A stretch of 64,000 nt of DNA from Bacillus sp. SKDU12 (GCF_010093085.1 NZ_MSRC01000010.1:1-64000), one strand, 5' to 3'. Numbered from the stretch's first letter, positions 47,535 through 57,367 are shown. The notes: generated by a model not told the origin, from the sequence alone. Numbers and translations are program-made.

Positions 47535-48737
47535 TTGTCAGGAAACATTGCAGTTGATCCGGATAAGCTTGAACAGCTCGCAAATGATGTAGTTACTGAA
47601 TTAACCGAGATAGAAACCAAATGTAAGGTCCTGCATGTGGAGCTGGGGCAGCTGATGTTGCAATGTGATCCCCGCTACAGCAGCTGTTTTTCCGGAGTCG
47701 GTGATGCGTGGAGCTCAGGGAATGCGCTCATCACCAAACTGAGTGACAATGAGATTTCTATCAGAAAAACAGGCGCTCAATTTGTTGAACAAGATGATAT
47801 TTTGCGAAAGCTCTATCAAGCTTATGGCAAATACGGAACGATGACAAGCTTAACTGCCCTTATGCTGACGCAAGGAAAATACTACGGATTAGGGCTTACG
47901 AAATTTGTGAAACAGCCAAGCGGCTTGCATACCGCCAGACACTCAAAGCTTCTATGGGATATTTCCAGAGCCGTTGACAAGTCACGCTATCAAAAAGCGG
48001 CCAGAGTATTTTTGAATCCTAAATATTTGTTTAAAAAGACAAATCGGCCGTTTTCAGATTTGGTACATAAAAAGGTTACAAAGTACTTTCCCCAGGATAC
48101 GGTGAATTTTTCGAACAGTGTCAGAAGCTACACAAAAGGATTTCTTAATGAAGCCGGCGTACGCTCAACCTTAAAGGATGTCGGTAAAACGGGTTTGAAA
48201 TTCGCAAAAGGAAATGCCATTACCGCCACACTGATTACTGGTGCGACTGAAACGTTCGGAGCAGGATTAAAAATTGCTGAAAATTATGCGAAATACCAAG
48301 ACAAACCGGAAGTTCTGAAACGTGAAAATGCAAAGGCCGTCGGGAATGCAGTGAATAATACGATTTTCATTGCGGGCGGTGCGACAGCAGGCGCAGTTGC
48401 GGGCGGTACTTTGGGAAGTGTGTTAGGCCCTGTCGGCACAGTAATTGGAGGCACAATTGGATCAGCTATAGGAGGATTGGCTGGAGAAAAAATCGCAAAA
48501 TTCACCTCAGGCTTTGCTGAAAAAGCAGCTGTAAATATGAAAGAGCCGATTCACGTTGTCGTTGATACTGCCAATAAAGGATTAGAATCAGCCGGCAAAG
48601 TCATCAAATCAGTAAATGACGGGATAGATGAAGCGAATCAAACGATACATCAAGGGATGGAAAAAGCAAAGAAAACAGCGGATTCGCTTATACACGGCGC
48701 AACCCATTTTCTCAAGGGGCCATTTTCATTTGGATAG
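47535..48737 (+). CDS. yfjB: YfjB, LXG/WXG-type protein with a glycine-zipper segment
   Basis: The 400-residue protein has a helical N-terminal third (about 1-100, with GDAWSSG resembling a WXG turn). A middle region and a Gly/Ala-rich glycine zipper follow (about 275-320, AGGATAGAVAGG... and GTVIGGTIGSAIGGLAGE), then a helical tail. Glycine zippers insert into membranes in several secreted toxins. I infer a type VII-linked effector; this is not established. A TTG at 47535 fits AAGGGG; a GTG at 47526 is the alternative. Confidence 0.75.
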   Translation: MSGNIAVDPDKLEQLANDVVTELTEIETKCKVLHVELGQLMLQCDPRYSSCFSGVGDAWSSGNALITKLSDNEISIRKTGAQFVEQDDILRKLYQAYGKYGTMTSLTALMLTQGKYYGLGLTKFVKQPSGLHTARHSKLLWDISRAVDKSRYQKAARVFLNPKYLFKKTNRPFSDLVHKKVTKYFPQDTVNFSNSVRSYTKGFLNEAGVRSTLKDVGKTGLKFAKGNAITATLITGATETFGAGLKIAENYAKYQDKPEVLKRENAKAVGNAVNNTIFIAGGATAGAVAGGTLGSVLGPVGTVIGGTIGSAIGGLAGEKIAKFTSGFAEKAAVNMKEPIHVVVDTANKGLESAGKVIKSVNDGIDEANQTIHQGMEKAKKTADSLIHGATHFLKGPFSFG

Positions 48738-48748
48738 GAGAATAATCA

Positions 48749-49516
48749 ATGAAGCAGTTTACAATTAGCATAGAAGAACTCTTATTTTGTTTTTACAGTG
48801 AAGGGTTTTTTGAACAGGGCATGGCCTTGAAGCAGGCCTATTTTCCGGAGATAGAAGATGAACAGCTCGGCACTTTGTTTGAAGCGGCGTGCCGTTCACT
48901 CTTAGCTAAGGATGCGGCGGAATTTCGGAATCATCAATATCGGTTAAAAGACGAATACTGTCCGTTTATCCATGTATTAAACGATGCCGATTATACAGTG
49001 AAGCTGTCCAAATTTAATGAACAAGCAAAAGAACAGAATGTGTCCTGCCATATATCAAAATTCGGCACTTACTCTCATGAACTCCTTTTTGATGAGCAAA
49101 TACACCGCATTACAAAACTAGAGTCCAATGAAGGTCTGCTTACGAAGACAAATGAATTTTTACATCTAGTAGAGACAGAGAATAAGGGAGAATCGCTTCT
49201 GAGCTTGACATCAAATGAATTTGAAAAGCTCTTGGAGGGCGCTTCAGACAGTCCTTCATACTTAAAGGAATTCCTTGAAAAACATGATCATCAAGAGGAC
49301 GTTACCCGATTTATAAATGATCTGGCATTGCGAAAAGGGAAAATGGATACATTGATGCGCCTTGTGTATGACAAAGACAACTCGCCGGAAGTGGCCGACA
49401 TGGCTTTCGTCTTGCCTGGCAGCCGCCATACTTGGCTTGTAACAGGTATCACCCAAAATGAATTTTCTATCGTACCAGCAAATAAAGATGTGATAAAAGG
49501 AATACTTTTTTGCTAA
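48749..49516 (+). CDS. yfjC: YfjC, soluble partner protein of the yfjAB cluster
   Basis: The 255-residue soluble protein has no signal peptide or membrane helix. Its mixed layout (FTISIEELLFCFYSEGFFEQG at the start, PGSRHTWLVTGI near the end) recalls EspG-like chaperones of ESX substrates, but only weakly. It starts eleven bases after yfjB, with a GGAGAATAATCA site. A chaperone or immunity function is inference from position. Confidence 0.75.
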   Translation: MKQFTISIEELLFCFYSEGFFEQGMALKQAYFPEIEDEQLGTLFEAACRSLLAKDAAEFRNHQYRLKDEYCPFIHVLNDADYTVKLSKFNEQAKEQNVSCHISKFGTYSHELLFDEQIHRITKLESNEGLLTKTNEFLHLVETENKGESLLSLTSNEFEKLLEGASDSPSYLKEFLEKHDHQEDVTRFINDLALRKGKMDTLMRLVYDKDNSPEVADMAFVLPGSRHTWLVTGITQNEFSIVPANKDVIKGILFC

Positions 49517-49539
49517 AGAGCGATAAAGGAGAATCACAA

Positions 49540-50097
49540 TTGAAAAACAATGAAGTCATTCAGGTCAAAAGCAGAATGTTTTTTAGAATATGGCTGTTCC
49601 TCGCCACAGGGGGCGCCTTTATTGCAGGAGTGTGGCTGGTGTCTGAAGCTCTCACATTTGAGTCTACATATGCCCTGGTTTATTTGGGCATCGGATTGCT
49701 GGCGATCATTTATGGCTTGATTACATTTCTTATGGCTTTTCCTGCATTCACAAGCCGGGGAAATGTCATTTTCAGTGTAAAAACCGGGCCGGATGGCAGG
49801 ATTTTCTCGAAGAAGCGCAGCGTGCTGTTTTCTGAAGTGAAACGGATTTACATGGGACGGCATCGTTTCAGTTTGAAAGGGGTTTTTTTTGAGGATATCA
49901 TCATTGAGAAAACAGACGGCAAAGTCGTTCGCATCCCTACCTGGAACATTATCGCAAATCCGCTGTTTTTCGAAGCAGTTGAACGCTATATCCTCCCCTA
50001 TATGAATAAAGAAGCAAAAAGCAATTGGATTGGCCAGTTTACAGATCTACAGCGCAATGCGTATTTGAAGGAATTTGAGAATAACCCGAAGCTTTAA
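49540..50097 (+). CDS. yfjD: YfjD, membrane protein with two helices and a cytosolic tail
   Basis: The 185-residue protein has two hydrophobic helices (about 13-33 and 42-65) and a C-terminal region that looks like a small beta-rich domain (about 75-150: NVIFSVKTGPDGRIFSKKRSVLFSEVKRIYMG). The TTG at 49540 has AAAGGAG seven bases upstream. It is the last gene of yfjABCD; a membrane immunity role for the cluster is possible. From memory, B. subtilis 168 has yfjE after it; no such gene is here. Confidence 0.75.
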   Translation: MKNNEVIQVKSRMFFRIWLFLATGGAFIAGVWLVSEALTFESTYALVYLGIGLLAIIYGLITFLMAFPAFTSRGNVIFSVKTGPDGRIFSKKRSVLFSEVKRIYMGRHRFSLKGVFFEDIIIEKTDGKVVRIPTWNIIANPLFFEAVERYILPYMNKEAKSNWIGQFTDLQRNAYLKEFENNPKL

Positions 50098-50148
50098 CAG
50101 CACTCACCCTTTATAATTAAAAGAATAGCAAGTTAAGGAGTGCCGGTC

Positions 50149-50475
50149 ATGCTGATTACGATTCTTTTATTTCTCGCGGCGGGACTTGCCGAAATTGGCG
50201 GCGGGTATTTGGTATGGCTGTGGCTGAGAGAAGCAAAACCAGTCGGCTATGGGATCGCCGGGGCGCTGATCTTGATTGTTTACGGCATTTTACCGACGTT
50301 TCAGCCCTTCCCTTCCTTCGGCCGCGTATACGCAGCTTATGGCGGAGTATTCATTGTGCTAGCGGTCCTTTGGGGATGGCTTGTCGATCGGAAAACACCT
50401 GATTTATATGACTGGATCGGTGCATCAATTTGTCTCATCGGCGTCTGTGTCATCCTATTTGCGCCGCGCGGATAA
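50149..50475 (+). CDS. yfjF: YfjF, UPF0060 membrane protein
   Basis: The 108-residue protein has four hydrophobic helices and the UPF0060 pattern: [17 protein letters not shown] near the N-terminus, AAYGGVFI and the ending [20 protein letters not shown]. It is related to small multidrug-resistance-type folds, but no substrate is known. The ATG at 50149 stands eight bases after AAGGAG, which excludes the GTG at 50140. Confidence 0.9.
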   Translation: MLITILLFLAAGLAEIGGGYLVWLWLREAKPVGYGIAGALILIVYGILPTFQPFPSFGRVYAAYGGVFIVLAVLWGWLVDRKTPDLYDWIGASICLIGVCVILFAPRG

Positions 50476-50476
50476 C

Positions 50477-50509
50477 AAAATGGCCTGCTTATGAAGCGGG
50501 CCATTTTTG
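50477..50509. terminator. Shared terminator of yfjF and sspH
   Basis: ATGGCCTGCTT / AAGCGGGCCAT arms with one G-T pair are flanked by A- and T-runs between convergent genes. Confidence 0.85.
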
Positions 50510-50510
50510 T

Positions 50511-50690
50511 TTACTCTTCTTTTAAGTTAGAAAGCTGCACTTCATGCTCTTGCTGCGGTTCATCCAGCGGATAAATTCTCGCTGTACCGTTTTCTTCATT
50601 CACGTGCTGAATATAAATAGAAACGCCATTATATGTTACTTTTTTCATGTCGGGAGATTCTACAATTTCTTTCGCCCTTTGACTATTCAT
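50511..50690 (-). CDS. sspH: SspH, small acid-soluble spore protein H
   Basis: The 59-residue protein begins MNSQRAKEIVESPDMKKV and contains TYNGVSIYIQHV, the pattern of the H-type minor SASP family found in spore cores. It is expected to be expressed in the forespore. AGGAGGGTG stands before the ATG. It lies between yfjF and acoR, as in B. subtilis. Confidence 0.93.
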   Translation of the reverse strand: MNSQRAKEIVESPDMKKVTYNGVSIYIQHVNEENGTARIYPLDEPQQEHEVQLSNLKEE

Positions 50691-50742
50691 TCAAACACCC
50701 TCCTTCATACATAATGTTTCCATTTTCCAAAGGAAGTATGCT

Positions 50743-52560
50743 TTATGATTCGGAGGACACGCTGAATCTTTTCAGCCGTTTGTAGAAAGTGCTTCGTGGG
50801 ATCCCGCTGATTTTGGCAGCTTGAGAGATGTTTCCTTTTGCTGATTCAAGCGCTTTGATGATGATGTCCTTTTGGATTTGCTCACGAAGGCTCAGTGCGC
50901 CGGCAGCGGCCGGCTTTTTTTCTGCCGGGCTGAATTGCAGTCCCGCAGCTTCCAGTAAAGCGGTAAGCGGCTCATCTCTCAGCTGGCCATCTGGGTATCT
51001 GATGGCAAGACGTTCAAAGACATTAAACAGTTCGCGAATATTTCCAGGCCACTTCCATTGCTTCATCGCCTCCAAAAAAGCATGGGGGAGCTCGCCAGGC
51101 CAATGGTTTTTCTGTTTGTAGTACTGAAAGAGAGCCGGAATATCTTCGGGGCGGTCGCGTAAAGGGGGAAGCTCGATCGGATAGACATGGAGCCGATAAA
51201 ACAAGTCCTCTCTGATTTTCCCGCTGTCAGCCAGCTCGCGCAAATCACAGTGTGTAGCGGCGATGACTCTAATATTAACCGGAATTTCTTTCGTTCCGCC
51301 AACCGGCGTAATCCTGCGTTCCTGAAGCACCCGTAAAAGCGCAACCTGCATGGAGTGAGAAATTTCTCCGATTTCATCTAAAAATAAGGTTCCTTGATTC
51401 GCTTGTTGAAAGGCGCCTTTATAGCCGTTTCGTTTCGCTCCTGTAAAAGCACCCTCCGCATAGCCGAACAGCTCACTTTCAATCAAGTCCGATGGGATCG
51501 CTCCGCAATTGACAGCCACAAACGGGCCGTGCCTCCGCTCACTGTTTTCATGAAGCGCGCGGGCCGCGACTTCTTTCCCCGTGCCAGTTTCCCCTGACAG
51601 ACAGACCGTTGCATCTGCCGCAGCCGCTCGTTTCAGGCTCTTCAGCATTGCTTGCGATCTGTCGCTTTGCCCGATGACTCCATTCAATTGAAAAGCCGTC
51701 TTTTTCTTTTGTTCGGAGAGATAAAAACAAGTACCGCCATCTCCTATGGTGACAGCTTTTTCGATAGAAAAGCCTCGTTCCTTCAACTCATACAAGTGCC
51801 GGTTCTGCCAATCCGGCATTAAGGTTCGAATCGGCATGCTCGCGCTGATGATGTGCTGTTTCGTATTGCAGAGCACCATCGGCACACGGGATGCTGCCCT
51901 GTCCCCAAAACGGCTGATCAGCTCCAGCTCTTTTTCGCGGCTCTTCGCTGCCAGCTCTCGTTCCGCGGCATAGGCAATCGCCGTAGCAATACCGAGCATA
52001 TGAGGATGTGTGCCTCCTGCCGAACACGATATGTCGATTACACCCGCAAGGCTGCCATCCTCATGGCGAATTGGTGCGGCTGAACAGTTCCACTGATGGG
52101 AAGCGATGGAGTAATGTTCTGAGCCTTGTATCGCAACCGGCTCACTGATGTGTAGCGACGTGCCAATCGCATTGGTTCCGACAGCCGTTTCCGTCCAGCG
52201 CGCTCCCTCGACAAAGTTGATGCGCTTGGCTTCATAGAGCGCGCGGGGATGGCCGTCCAGAGCCAAAACAACGCCGTCTGAATCAATTAACAGCGCCAGC
52301 ATTTCCATTTCTTTCACGGCAGGCAGCAATTTGTCGAGATAAGGCTTTGCGGTCAATAGGAAGAATGAATGCTTTTTTACCTGCTGATCCAGCTCGGTTT
52401 GCTGTAACACCTTTGGTCCTTTTTCTAAAAAAGGATTCACCTCAGCTTTTTTGCAGCGATGCCATGACTCGGCGATCCGTTTTCTTAATCGCGCTTCGTC
52501 AAGCACACCGTCTTTCACAAAACGTTTCCAGGTTTGCAAATCGTTTGGGATCGAATTCAT
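50743..52560 (-). CDS. acoR: AcoR, sigma-54-dependent activator of the aco operon
   Basis: The 605-residue enhancer-binding protein has an N-terminal GAF-type sensor (about 70-210) and a central AAA+ domain with Walker A GETGTGKE, the sigma-54 contact loop GAFTGA and Walker [12 protein letters not shown] Fis-type helix-turn-helix ends it ([21 protein letters not shown]). It activates acoABCL in response to acetoin. The ATG at 52560 gives the family length; GGAGGAG lies upstream. A cre overlaps its promoter. Confidence 0.95.
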   Translation of the reverse strand: MNSIPNDLQTWKRFVKDGVLDEARLRKRIAESWHRCKKAEVNPFLEKGPKVLQQTELDQQVKKHSFFLLTAKPYLDKLLPAVKEMEMLALLIDSDGVVLALDGHPRALYEAKRINFVEGARWTETAVGTNAIGTSLHISEPVAIQGSEHYSIASHQWNCSAAPIRHEDGSLAGVIDISCSAGGTHPHMLGIATAIAYAAERELAAKSREKELELISRFGDRAASRVPMVLCNTKQHIISASMPIRTLMPDWQNRHLYELKERGFSIEKAVTIGDGGTCFYLSEQKKKTAFQLNGVIGQSDRSQAMLKSLKRAAAADATVCLSGETGTGKEVAARALHENSERRHGPFVAVNCGAIPSDLIESELFGYAEGAFTGAKRNGYKGAFQQANQGTLFLDEIGEISHSMQVALLRVLQERRITPVGGTKEIPVNIRVIAATHCDLRELADSGKIREDLFYRLHVYPIELPPLRDRPEDIPALFQYYKQKNHWPGELPHAFLEAMKQWKWPGNIRELFNVFERLAIRYPDGQLRDEPLTALLEAAGLQFSPAEKKPAAAGALSLREQIQKDIIIKALESAKGNISQAAKISGIPRSTFYKRLKRFSVSSES

Positions 52561-52598
52561 TTCCTTGATCGCTCCTCCCTCACACGCCGTTTTCATCT

Positions 52599-52627
52599 AT
52601 TGTAGGGGAAAAATAAAGCGCTTTCAA
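52599..52627 (-). promoter_or_regulatory. acoR promoter overlapped by a cre site
   Basis: On the minus strand TTGAAA (52622-52627), a 17-base spacer and TACAAT (52599-52604). The palindrome TGAAAGCGCTTTA (52614-52626) matches the CcpA cre consensus and covers the -35 and part of the spacer, so CcpA binding should exclude RNA polymerase. Confidence 0.85.
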
Positions 52628-52630
52628 TAA

Positions 52631-52672
52631 TAAAAAAGCAGACGCCTTGTATTCCTGCGTCTGCTTTTTCCA
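52631..52672 (-). terminator. acoL terminator
   Basis: GCAGACGC / GCGTCTGC arms are flanked by T- and A-runs; it lies directly after acoL, the last gene of the operon. Confidence 0.92.
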
Positions 52673-52674
52673 TG

Positions 52675-54051
52675 TTAGGCATGCACTGCAAGCCCGATCG
52701 TGCTTAACAGCGCCTCGTGCAGTGTTTCTGACAGTGTCGGATGGGCAGCGATAAAATGCTCCGCCATATCTGCCGTCATCTCACCATTCATAATCGCAGC
52801 TGCCTGGCCGATGAGTTCGGTCACATCAGGACCAATCATCGAGACACCGACGATTTCTCCGAATTCCGGTTCTGCCACAATTTTGACCTTTCCTTCCGCT
52901 TGCTGCTTAATGAGCGCCTTGCCATTTGCGGAAAACGGAAATTCACCAATTTTCACATCACCATATACGGTTCTTGCCTCTTTTTCTGTCATCCCGATGC
53001 ACGCGATTTCCGGAGATGTATAGATGCAGCGCGGTACATGTTTCTCATTGATTTTGACATCTCTTCCGGAAGCATGTGAAGCAGCGATGATGCCTTCATG
53101 GAAAGCCGCATGCGCCAGCTGAATGCCTCCGATTGCGTCTCCGCACGCATAAATATGAGACATATTGGTTTGCATGTGGTCGTTCACTGGAATGCCTGTT
53201 GAAGAAAAATCAACGCCGGCCTGCTCCAGCTGTAATCCGTCAAGACGAGGTTTTCTGCCGATCGCCACCAGGACATAATCGGTCTTTGTTTTAAGCTCTC
53301 TCTGCCCGCTTTTCCATATAGCCGTTTTGGCCGTTTGATCTACTCTCTCTAACTTGGATGACGTATGCACTTCCACACCGTCTTCTTCGAGCTTCTCCTG
53401 AAAGAGGCGGGCAATATCTTCATCTTCAGTCGGAATCAGCTGGCCGGCTGTTTCAATGATGGTCACCTTCGACCCCAATCTGGCAAACAAGCCGGCATAT
53501 TCACAGCCGATGACACCGCCGCCGACAATGACAAGCGAAGACGGAATCTCAGAAAGAGAAAGCGCATCCTTGCTGTCGATGATCCATTCACCGTCAAATG
53601 GGGCGAATGGCAGCTCGATTGGCTCTGATCCGGTTGCAATCAATATGTGGTCCGCCTCTCTGATTTCTTTTCCATTCTCTCCTTCAATCAAGAGCTTTCT
53701 GTCAGAAAGAAAGGAGGCTTCCCCTTTCACAACCTGTATTTGATTTTTCTTCATTAAATACTGAACGCCTTGGACAAGCTGTCTGACAACCTGCAGTTTT
53801 CGATTCTGCATTTTGCTCCAATCAACCGATATCTCACCAGTTGGAAGCTCGATTCCAAAGCGGTCAGCATGCTTGATTTTATCAAGAACATTTGCGCTTT
53901 CTAACAAAGACTTCGTCGGGATGCAGCCTTCATTCAGACATGTTCCTCCAAGCGGGCCTTTGTCAATCAGCAGTACGTTTCTGCCCTGCTGTGCCGCGGA
54001 GACTGCAGCCGCATAGCCTGCAGGCCCGCCGCCGATAATGGCTAATGTCAT
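52675..54051 (-). CDS. acoL: AcoL, dihydrolipoyl dehydrogenase (E3) of acetoin dehydrogenase
   Basis: AcoL reoxidises the lipoyl group of AcoC, reducing NAD. The 458-residue flavoprotein has the FAD motif IIGGGPAGYAAAV, the redox pair C38/C43 in GGTCLNEGCIPTK, the NAD motif GGGVIGCEYAG and the C-terminal HPTLSETLHEA with the proton-handling histidine. It follows acoC by 19 bases and ends the operon. Confidence 0.95.
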   Translation of the reverse strand: MTLAIIGGGPAGYAAAVSAAQQGRNVLLIDKGPLGGTCLNEGCIPTKSLLESANVLDKIKHADRFGIELPTGEISVDWSKMQNRKLQVVRQLVQGVQYLMKKNQIQVVKGEASFLSDRKLLIEGENGKEIREADHILIATGSEPIELPFAPFDGEWIIDSKDALSLSEIPSSLVIVGGGVIGCEYAGLFARLGSKVTIIETAGQLIPTEDEDIARLFQEKLEEDGVEVHTSSKLERVDQTAKTAIWKSGQRELKTKTDYVLVAIGRKPRLDGLQLEQAGVDFSSTGIPVNDHMQTNMSHIYACGDAIGGIQLAHAAFHEGIIAASHASGRDVKINEKHVPRCIYTSPEIACIGMTEKEARTVYGDVKIGEFPFSANGKALIKQQAEGKVKIVAEPEFGEIVGVSMIGPDVTELIGQAAAIMNGEMTADMAEHFIAAHPTLSETLHEALLSTIGLAVHA

Positions 54052-54070
54052 GTCGATTCACCTGCTTTTT

Positions 54071-55267
54071 CTATAAAATTAATGCTGCCGGTTCTTCTAT
54101 ATAGGTTTGAATGGCCTTCAGAAACGCAGCGGCCGGGGCGCCGTCACAGGTTCTATGATCAAATGTCAGGCTGAGCGGCAGAATCGTGCTTCTGACAATT
54201 TCCTCCCCATCATACACTGGCGTGTCATAGCTTGCTCCGATGCCGAGAATGCCTGTTTCCGGCGGATTTAATATCGGGGTGAAATGCTCGACTCCGAAAG
54301 CTCCTAGGTTTGTAATGGAGAAGGTTGAGCCTTGCAGTTCTTCGCTCTCAGCACGTCCCTCCCGCGCTTTTTTGGCATGTTCTGTGATGGATTGAGCCAG
54401 TTCGATCAGTGATTTCTGTTCAGCATGACGGATCACAGGCACAACCAAGCCATTTTCCAAGGCCACAGCCATTCCAAGGTGTACGTGCGGATGTGTGATG
54501 ATGCGCTCGTTTTGATAAAAGCTGTTCAGCACAGGATGAGCTTGCAGAGCGAGAACGGCTGCTCTTGAGACAAAATGAGTGATCGTCAGCTTTGTGCCGT
54601 ACCGCTCTTCGGCCGTTGGCGAAAACTGTTTTTGAAGGGCGGTCAGCCTGGTGATATCAGCCTTCATCGTAATCGTCAGTTGCGCGCTGTTTGCCAAGCT
54701 TTCCTGCATCCGGGCAGCGATGACTTTTCTCATGCCCGTCACTGGCGTTTCTTGCGCCTTCTGCTCAAAAAACGGCTCTGCCTGCTTATTTTTCTGTTCA
54801 GCAAGCGCCTTTGTGACATCATCTTTCACGATTCGTCCGCCTGGCCCGCTGCCTTTCAGTTGTTTCACGTCTAATCCTGCTTTTTCAGCGATTTTTTTGG
54901 CGACTGGGGATATTTTGATACGTTCTTTTTTGACTTTTGCAGGTTTGTTTTCTTGTTTTGCGGGCTGAACGGCTGGCAGTTCGCTGTCTTTTGCAGCAGG
55001 CTCTTTCGCCTCCTCCTGCACCGATTCATTGGCATTCCCGATGTAGCAGATCGCTGTGCCAGGCGGGACCTCTTCTCCTTCTTTTACCTTAATATCGATC
55101 AGCGTTCCTTTTTCAGGCGCCTCGATATCCATTTCAATTTTCTCCGATTGAATGCTGGCAATGCTTTCTCCTTTTTCAACCAGATCGCCTACTTTTTTAT
55201 TCCATATCGATACTTCTCCTTGCTTCATCGCCATTCCCAATTTTGGCATCACTACTTTAACCGCCAT
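54071..55267 (-). CDS. acoC: AcoC, acetoin dehydrogenase E2 (dihydrolipoyl acetyltransferase)
   Basis: AcoC accepts the acetyl group from E1 and passes it to CoA. The 398-residue protein has a lipoyl domain (1-75, lipoylated K43 in SEKIEMD) and a linker rich in Ala/Lys/Glu. A peripheral-subunit-binding domain (about 115-155, SPVAKKIAEKAGLDVKQLKG) and a catalytic domain (about 170-398) with the active-site motif HRTCDG follow. It lies between acoB and acoL. Confidence 0.95.
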   Translation of the reverse strand: MAVKVVMPKLGMAMKQGEVSIWNKKVGDLVEKGESIASIQSEKIEMDIEAPEKGTLIDIKVKEGEEVPPGTAICYIGNANESVQEEAKEPAAKDSELPAVQPAKQENKPAKVKKERIKISPVAKKIAEKAGLDVKQLKGSGPGGRIVKDDVTKALAEQKNKQAEPFFEQKAQETPVTGMRKVIAARMQESLANSAQLTITMKADITRLTALQKQFSPTAEERYGTKLTITHFVSRAAVLALQAHPVLNSFYQNERIITHPHVHLGMAVALENGLVVPVIRHAEQKSLIELAQSITEHAKKAREGRAESEELQGSTFSITNLGAFGVEHFTPILNPPETGILGIGASYDTPVYDGEEIVRSTILPLSLTFDHRTCDGAPAAAFLKAIQTYIEEPAALIL

Positions 55268-55280
55268 TTGTATCCCCCCT

Positions 55281-56309
55281 TTAATTCATTGCCGGTTCGC
55301 CAAGCAATTCAAGCGTGACGCTGACAATTTGATCTGGTGTCGGCATATATTGATCTTCGAGCACTGGCGAAAACGGCACTGGTGTATGCGGCGCTGTAAT
55401 CCGTTTAATCGGCGCATCAAGCAAATCGAAGCCTTTGTCGGCGACAATCGCAGCAATATCCGTGGCAATGCTGCAGCGTGGATTGGCTTCATCAATGATG
55501 ACCAGCCGGTTTGTTTTTTCCAACGAAGTGAAAATCGCTTCCTCATCCAAAGGAGACAGACTGCGGGGATCAAGCACCTCGGCTTCAATGCCTTTTTCGG
55601 AAAGCTGTGCTGCCGCTTCAAGTGCTGTATTGACCTGTTTGCCGACCGCAAATAGCGTGATATCACCGCCTTCTCGTTTAATATCCGCCTTCCCAAGCGG
55701 GATCGTATAATACTCTTCCGGCACCTCACCCTTCATGTTGTAGGACGTTTTGTCTTCAAAAAAGAAAACCGGGTCATTGTCTTCGATTGCTGCCAGCAGC
55801 AGGCCTTTCGCGTCATACGGATTGGACGGAACCACCGTCTTCAGCCCCGGGATACTGGTGAAAAGGCCATACAGCGCCTGTGAATGCTGGGCAGCGGCTC
55901 TGAACCCCGCCCCGTATGTGGTGCGGACGGTGATCGGCACTTGGGCTTTTCCGCCGAACATATAGCGGAATTTCGCGCCTTGATTCATTACCTGATCAAA
56001 GCATGTGCCGATAAAGTCGTTGAACATCAGCTCAGCAATTGGTCTCAAGCCGGTTGATGCCGCAGCCATAGCCGCTCCCATATAACCCGCCTCAGAAATC
56101 GGTGTATCCAGCACTCTTGCTCGCCCGAATTCCTGTACGAGCCCCTTTGTCACGCCTAATACGCCGCCCCAGGCTTCATCATCCTGCAAATGATCGACCG
56201 CCGCTCCCCCGGCGACATCCTCGCCGATCAAAAGTACATTTTCATCTCTTCTCATCGCAAGCTTCATCGCTTCATTAATCGCGTTAGACATGCTTATGAC
56301 TCTCGCCAT
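55281..56309 (-). CDS. acoB: AcoB, acetoin dehydrogenase E1 beta subunit
   Basis: The 342-residue subunit of the TPP-dependent E1 carries the transketolase pyrimidine-binding domain (ENVLLIGEDVAGG near 23-35) and the C-terminal transketolase domain. With AcoA it cleaves acetoin to acetaldehyde and an enzyme-bound acetyl group. The ATG at 56309 lies one base after the acoA stop, with AAGGGGGAA upstream inside acoA, so the two are translationally coupled. Confidence 0.95.
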   Translation of the reverse strand: MARVISMSNAINEAMKLAMRRDENVLLIGEDVAGGAAVDHLQDDEAWGGVLGVTKGLVQEFGRARVLDTPISEAGYMGAAMAAASTGLRPIAELMFNDFIGTCFDQVMNQGAKFRYMFGGKAQVPITVRTTYGAGFRAAAQHSQALYGLFTSIPGLKTVVPSNPYDAKGLLLAAIEDNDPVFFFEDKTSYNMKGEVPEEYYTIPLGKADIKREGGDITLFAVGKQVNTALEAAAQLSEKGIEAEVLDPRSLSPLDEEAIFTSLEKTNRLVIIDEANPRCSIATDIAAIVADKGFDLLDAPIKRITAPHTPVPFSPVLEDQYMPTPDQIVSVTLELLGEPAMN

Positions 56310-56310
56310 C

Positions 56311-57312
56311 TCACATTCCCCCTTTTTCATATGACACATACACGTCCGTCAGCAGCTCTGATTCCTTCGGATATGGACTGTCTTCGCCGAACGAGACAGC
56401 TTTTTCAATTGATTCGCTGACACGCTGTTCGATTTCAGACAGTTTATTAGCATCTGTTTCTTTCAATAGATAGTTTTTAAAGCCTTGAATAGCGTCCTTT
56501 TCTTCAAGATGCTCAGTTCTTTCATCCTTTGTTTTATAGGTTTGGGCATCTCCTTCGAAATGACCATAGTTTCTGTAGGTTATACATTCAATCAAAGATG
56601 GGCCACCGCCATTTCTTGCACGTTCTACCGCTTCCTCGGCAGCCTGGTAAACTGCTAAAATATCTTTTCCGTCAACAGTGATCCCTGGCATGTTATAGGC
56701 AGCCGCCCGATCGGCGATTGAATCACAGGCAGACGCATACTCAAATGGTGTGGCTTCGCCGTAGCCATTGTTTTCAGCGATAAACACAACAGGAAGATTC
56801 CATACCGCTGCTAAGTTCATCCCTTCATGGAAGGAGCCTTGATTGTTTGCGCCATCCCCAAAAAAGCAAACGCTTACATTTTTAGTCTGTTTATATTTAG
56901 CGGTGAGCGCTGAACCGCATGCGAGCGTAAATCCGCCTCCGACAATTCCATTTGCTCCTAACATGCCTTTATCGAGATCCGCAATGTGCATAGAGCCTCC
57001 CTTGCCTTTGCACAGTCCAGTCGCTTTTCCGAATATTTCCGCCATCATGCCGTCCAGATCACAGCCTTTGGCAATACAATGCCCATGCCCCCTGTGCGTG
57101 CTTGTAATGCTGTCGCCATCATGTAAATGAGCGCACACACCTACAGCTACCGCTTCCTCACCGGCATACAAATGGACGAATCCGGGAAGCACCCCCTGTG
57201 CGAACAGTTCATGCACTTTGTCTTCAAAGCCCCTGATTTCCAGCATCTTCTGGTACATCCAGAGCGATTTTTCCTCAGTTAATGATAAGCCTTCTCGTTT
57301 TAACAATTCCAT
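56311..57312 (-). CDS. acoA: AcoA, acetoin dehydrogenase E1 alpha subunit
   Basis: The 333-residue subunit has the thiamine-diphosphate motif beginning GDGANNQGSFHEG and closing at AENNGYGEAT, with the usual spacing. The phosphorylation-loop-like region and RGHGH upstream match E1 alpha subunits. It is the first gene of acoABCL, used when acetoin is reused as carbon source in stationary phase. A sigma-54 promoter and an enhancer cluster precede it. Confidence 0.96.
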   Translation of the reverse strand: MELLKREGLSLTEEKSLWMYQKMLEIRGFEDKVHELFAQGVLPGFVHLYAGEEAVAVGVCAHLHDGDSITSTHRGHGHCIAKGCDLDGMMAEIFGKATGLCKGKGGSMHIADLDKGMLGANGIVGGGFTLACGSALTAKYKQTKNVSVCFFGDGANNQGSFHEGMNLAAVWNLPVVFIAENNGYGEATPFEYASACDSIADRAAAYNMPGITVDGKDILAVYQAAEEAVERARNGGGPSLIECITYRNYGHFEGDAQTYKTKDERTEHLEEKDAIQGFKNYLLKETDANKLSEIEQRVSESIEKAVSFGEDSPYPKESELLTDVYVSYEKGGM

Positions 57313-57351
57313 TTTGTGTGCCTCCTTCTATTTAGGGTTCACCTTAACAAA

Positions 57352-57367
57352 AGCAAAAAGCGTGCCA
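57352..57367 (-). promoter_or_regulatory. Sigma-54 (SigL) -24/-12 promoter of acoABCL
   Basis: On the minus strand TGGCAC (57362-57367), five bases and TTGCT (57352-57356) match the -24/-12 consensus TGGCAC-N5-TTGCW exactly. It lies 40 bases upstream of the acoA start. Confidence 0.95.
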
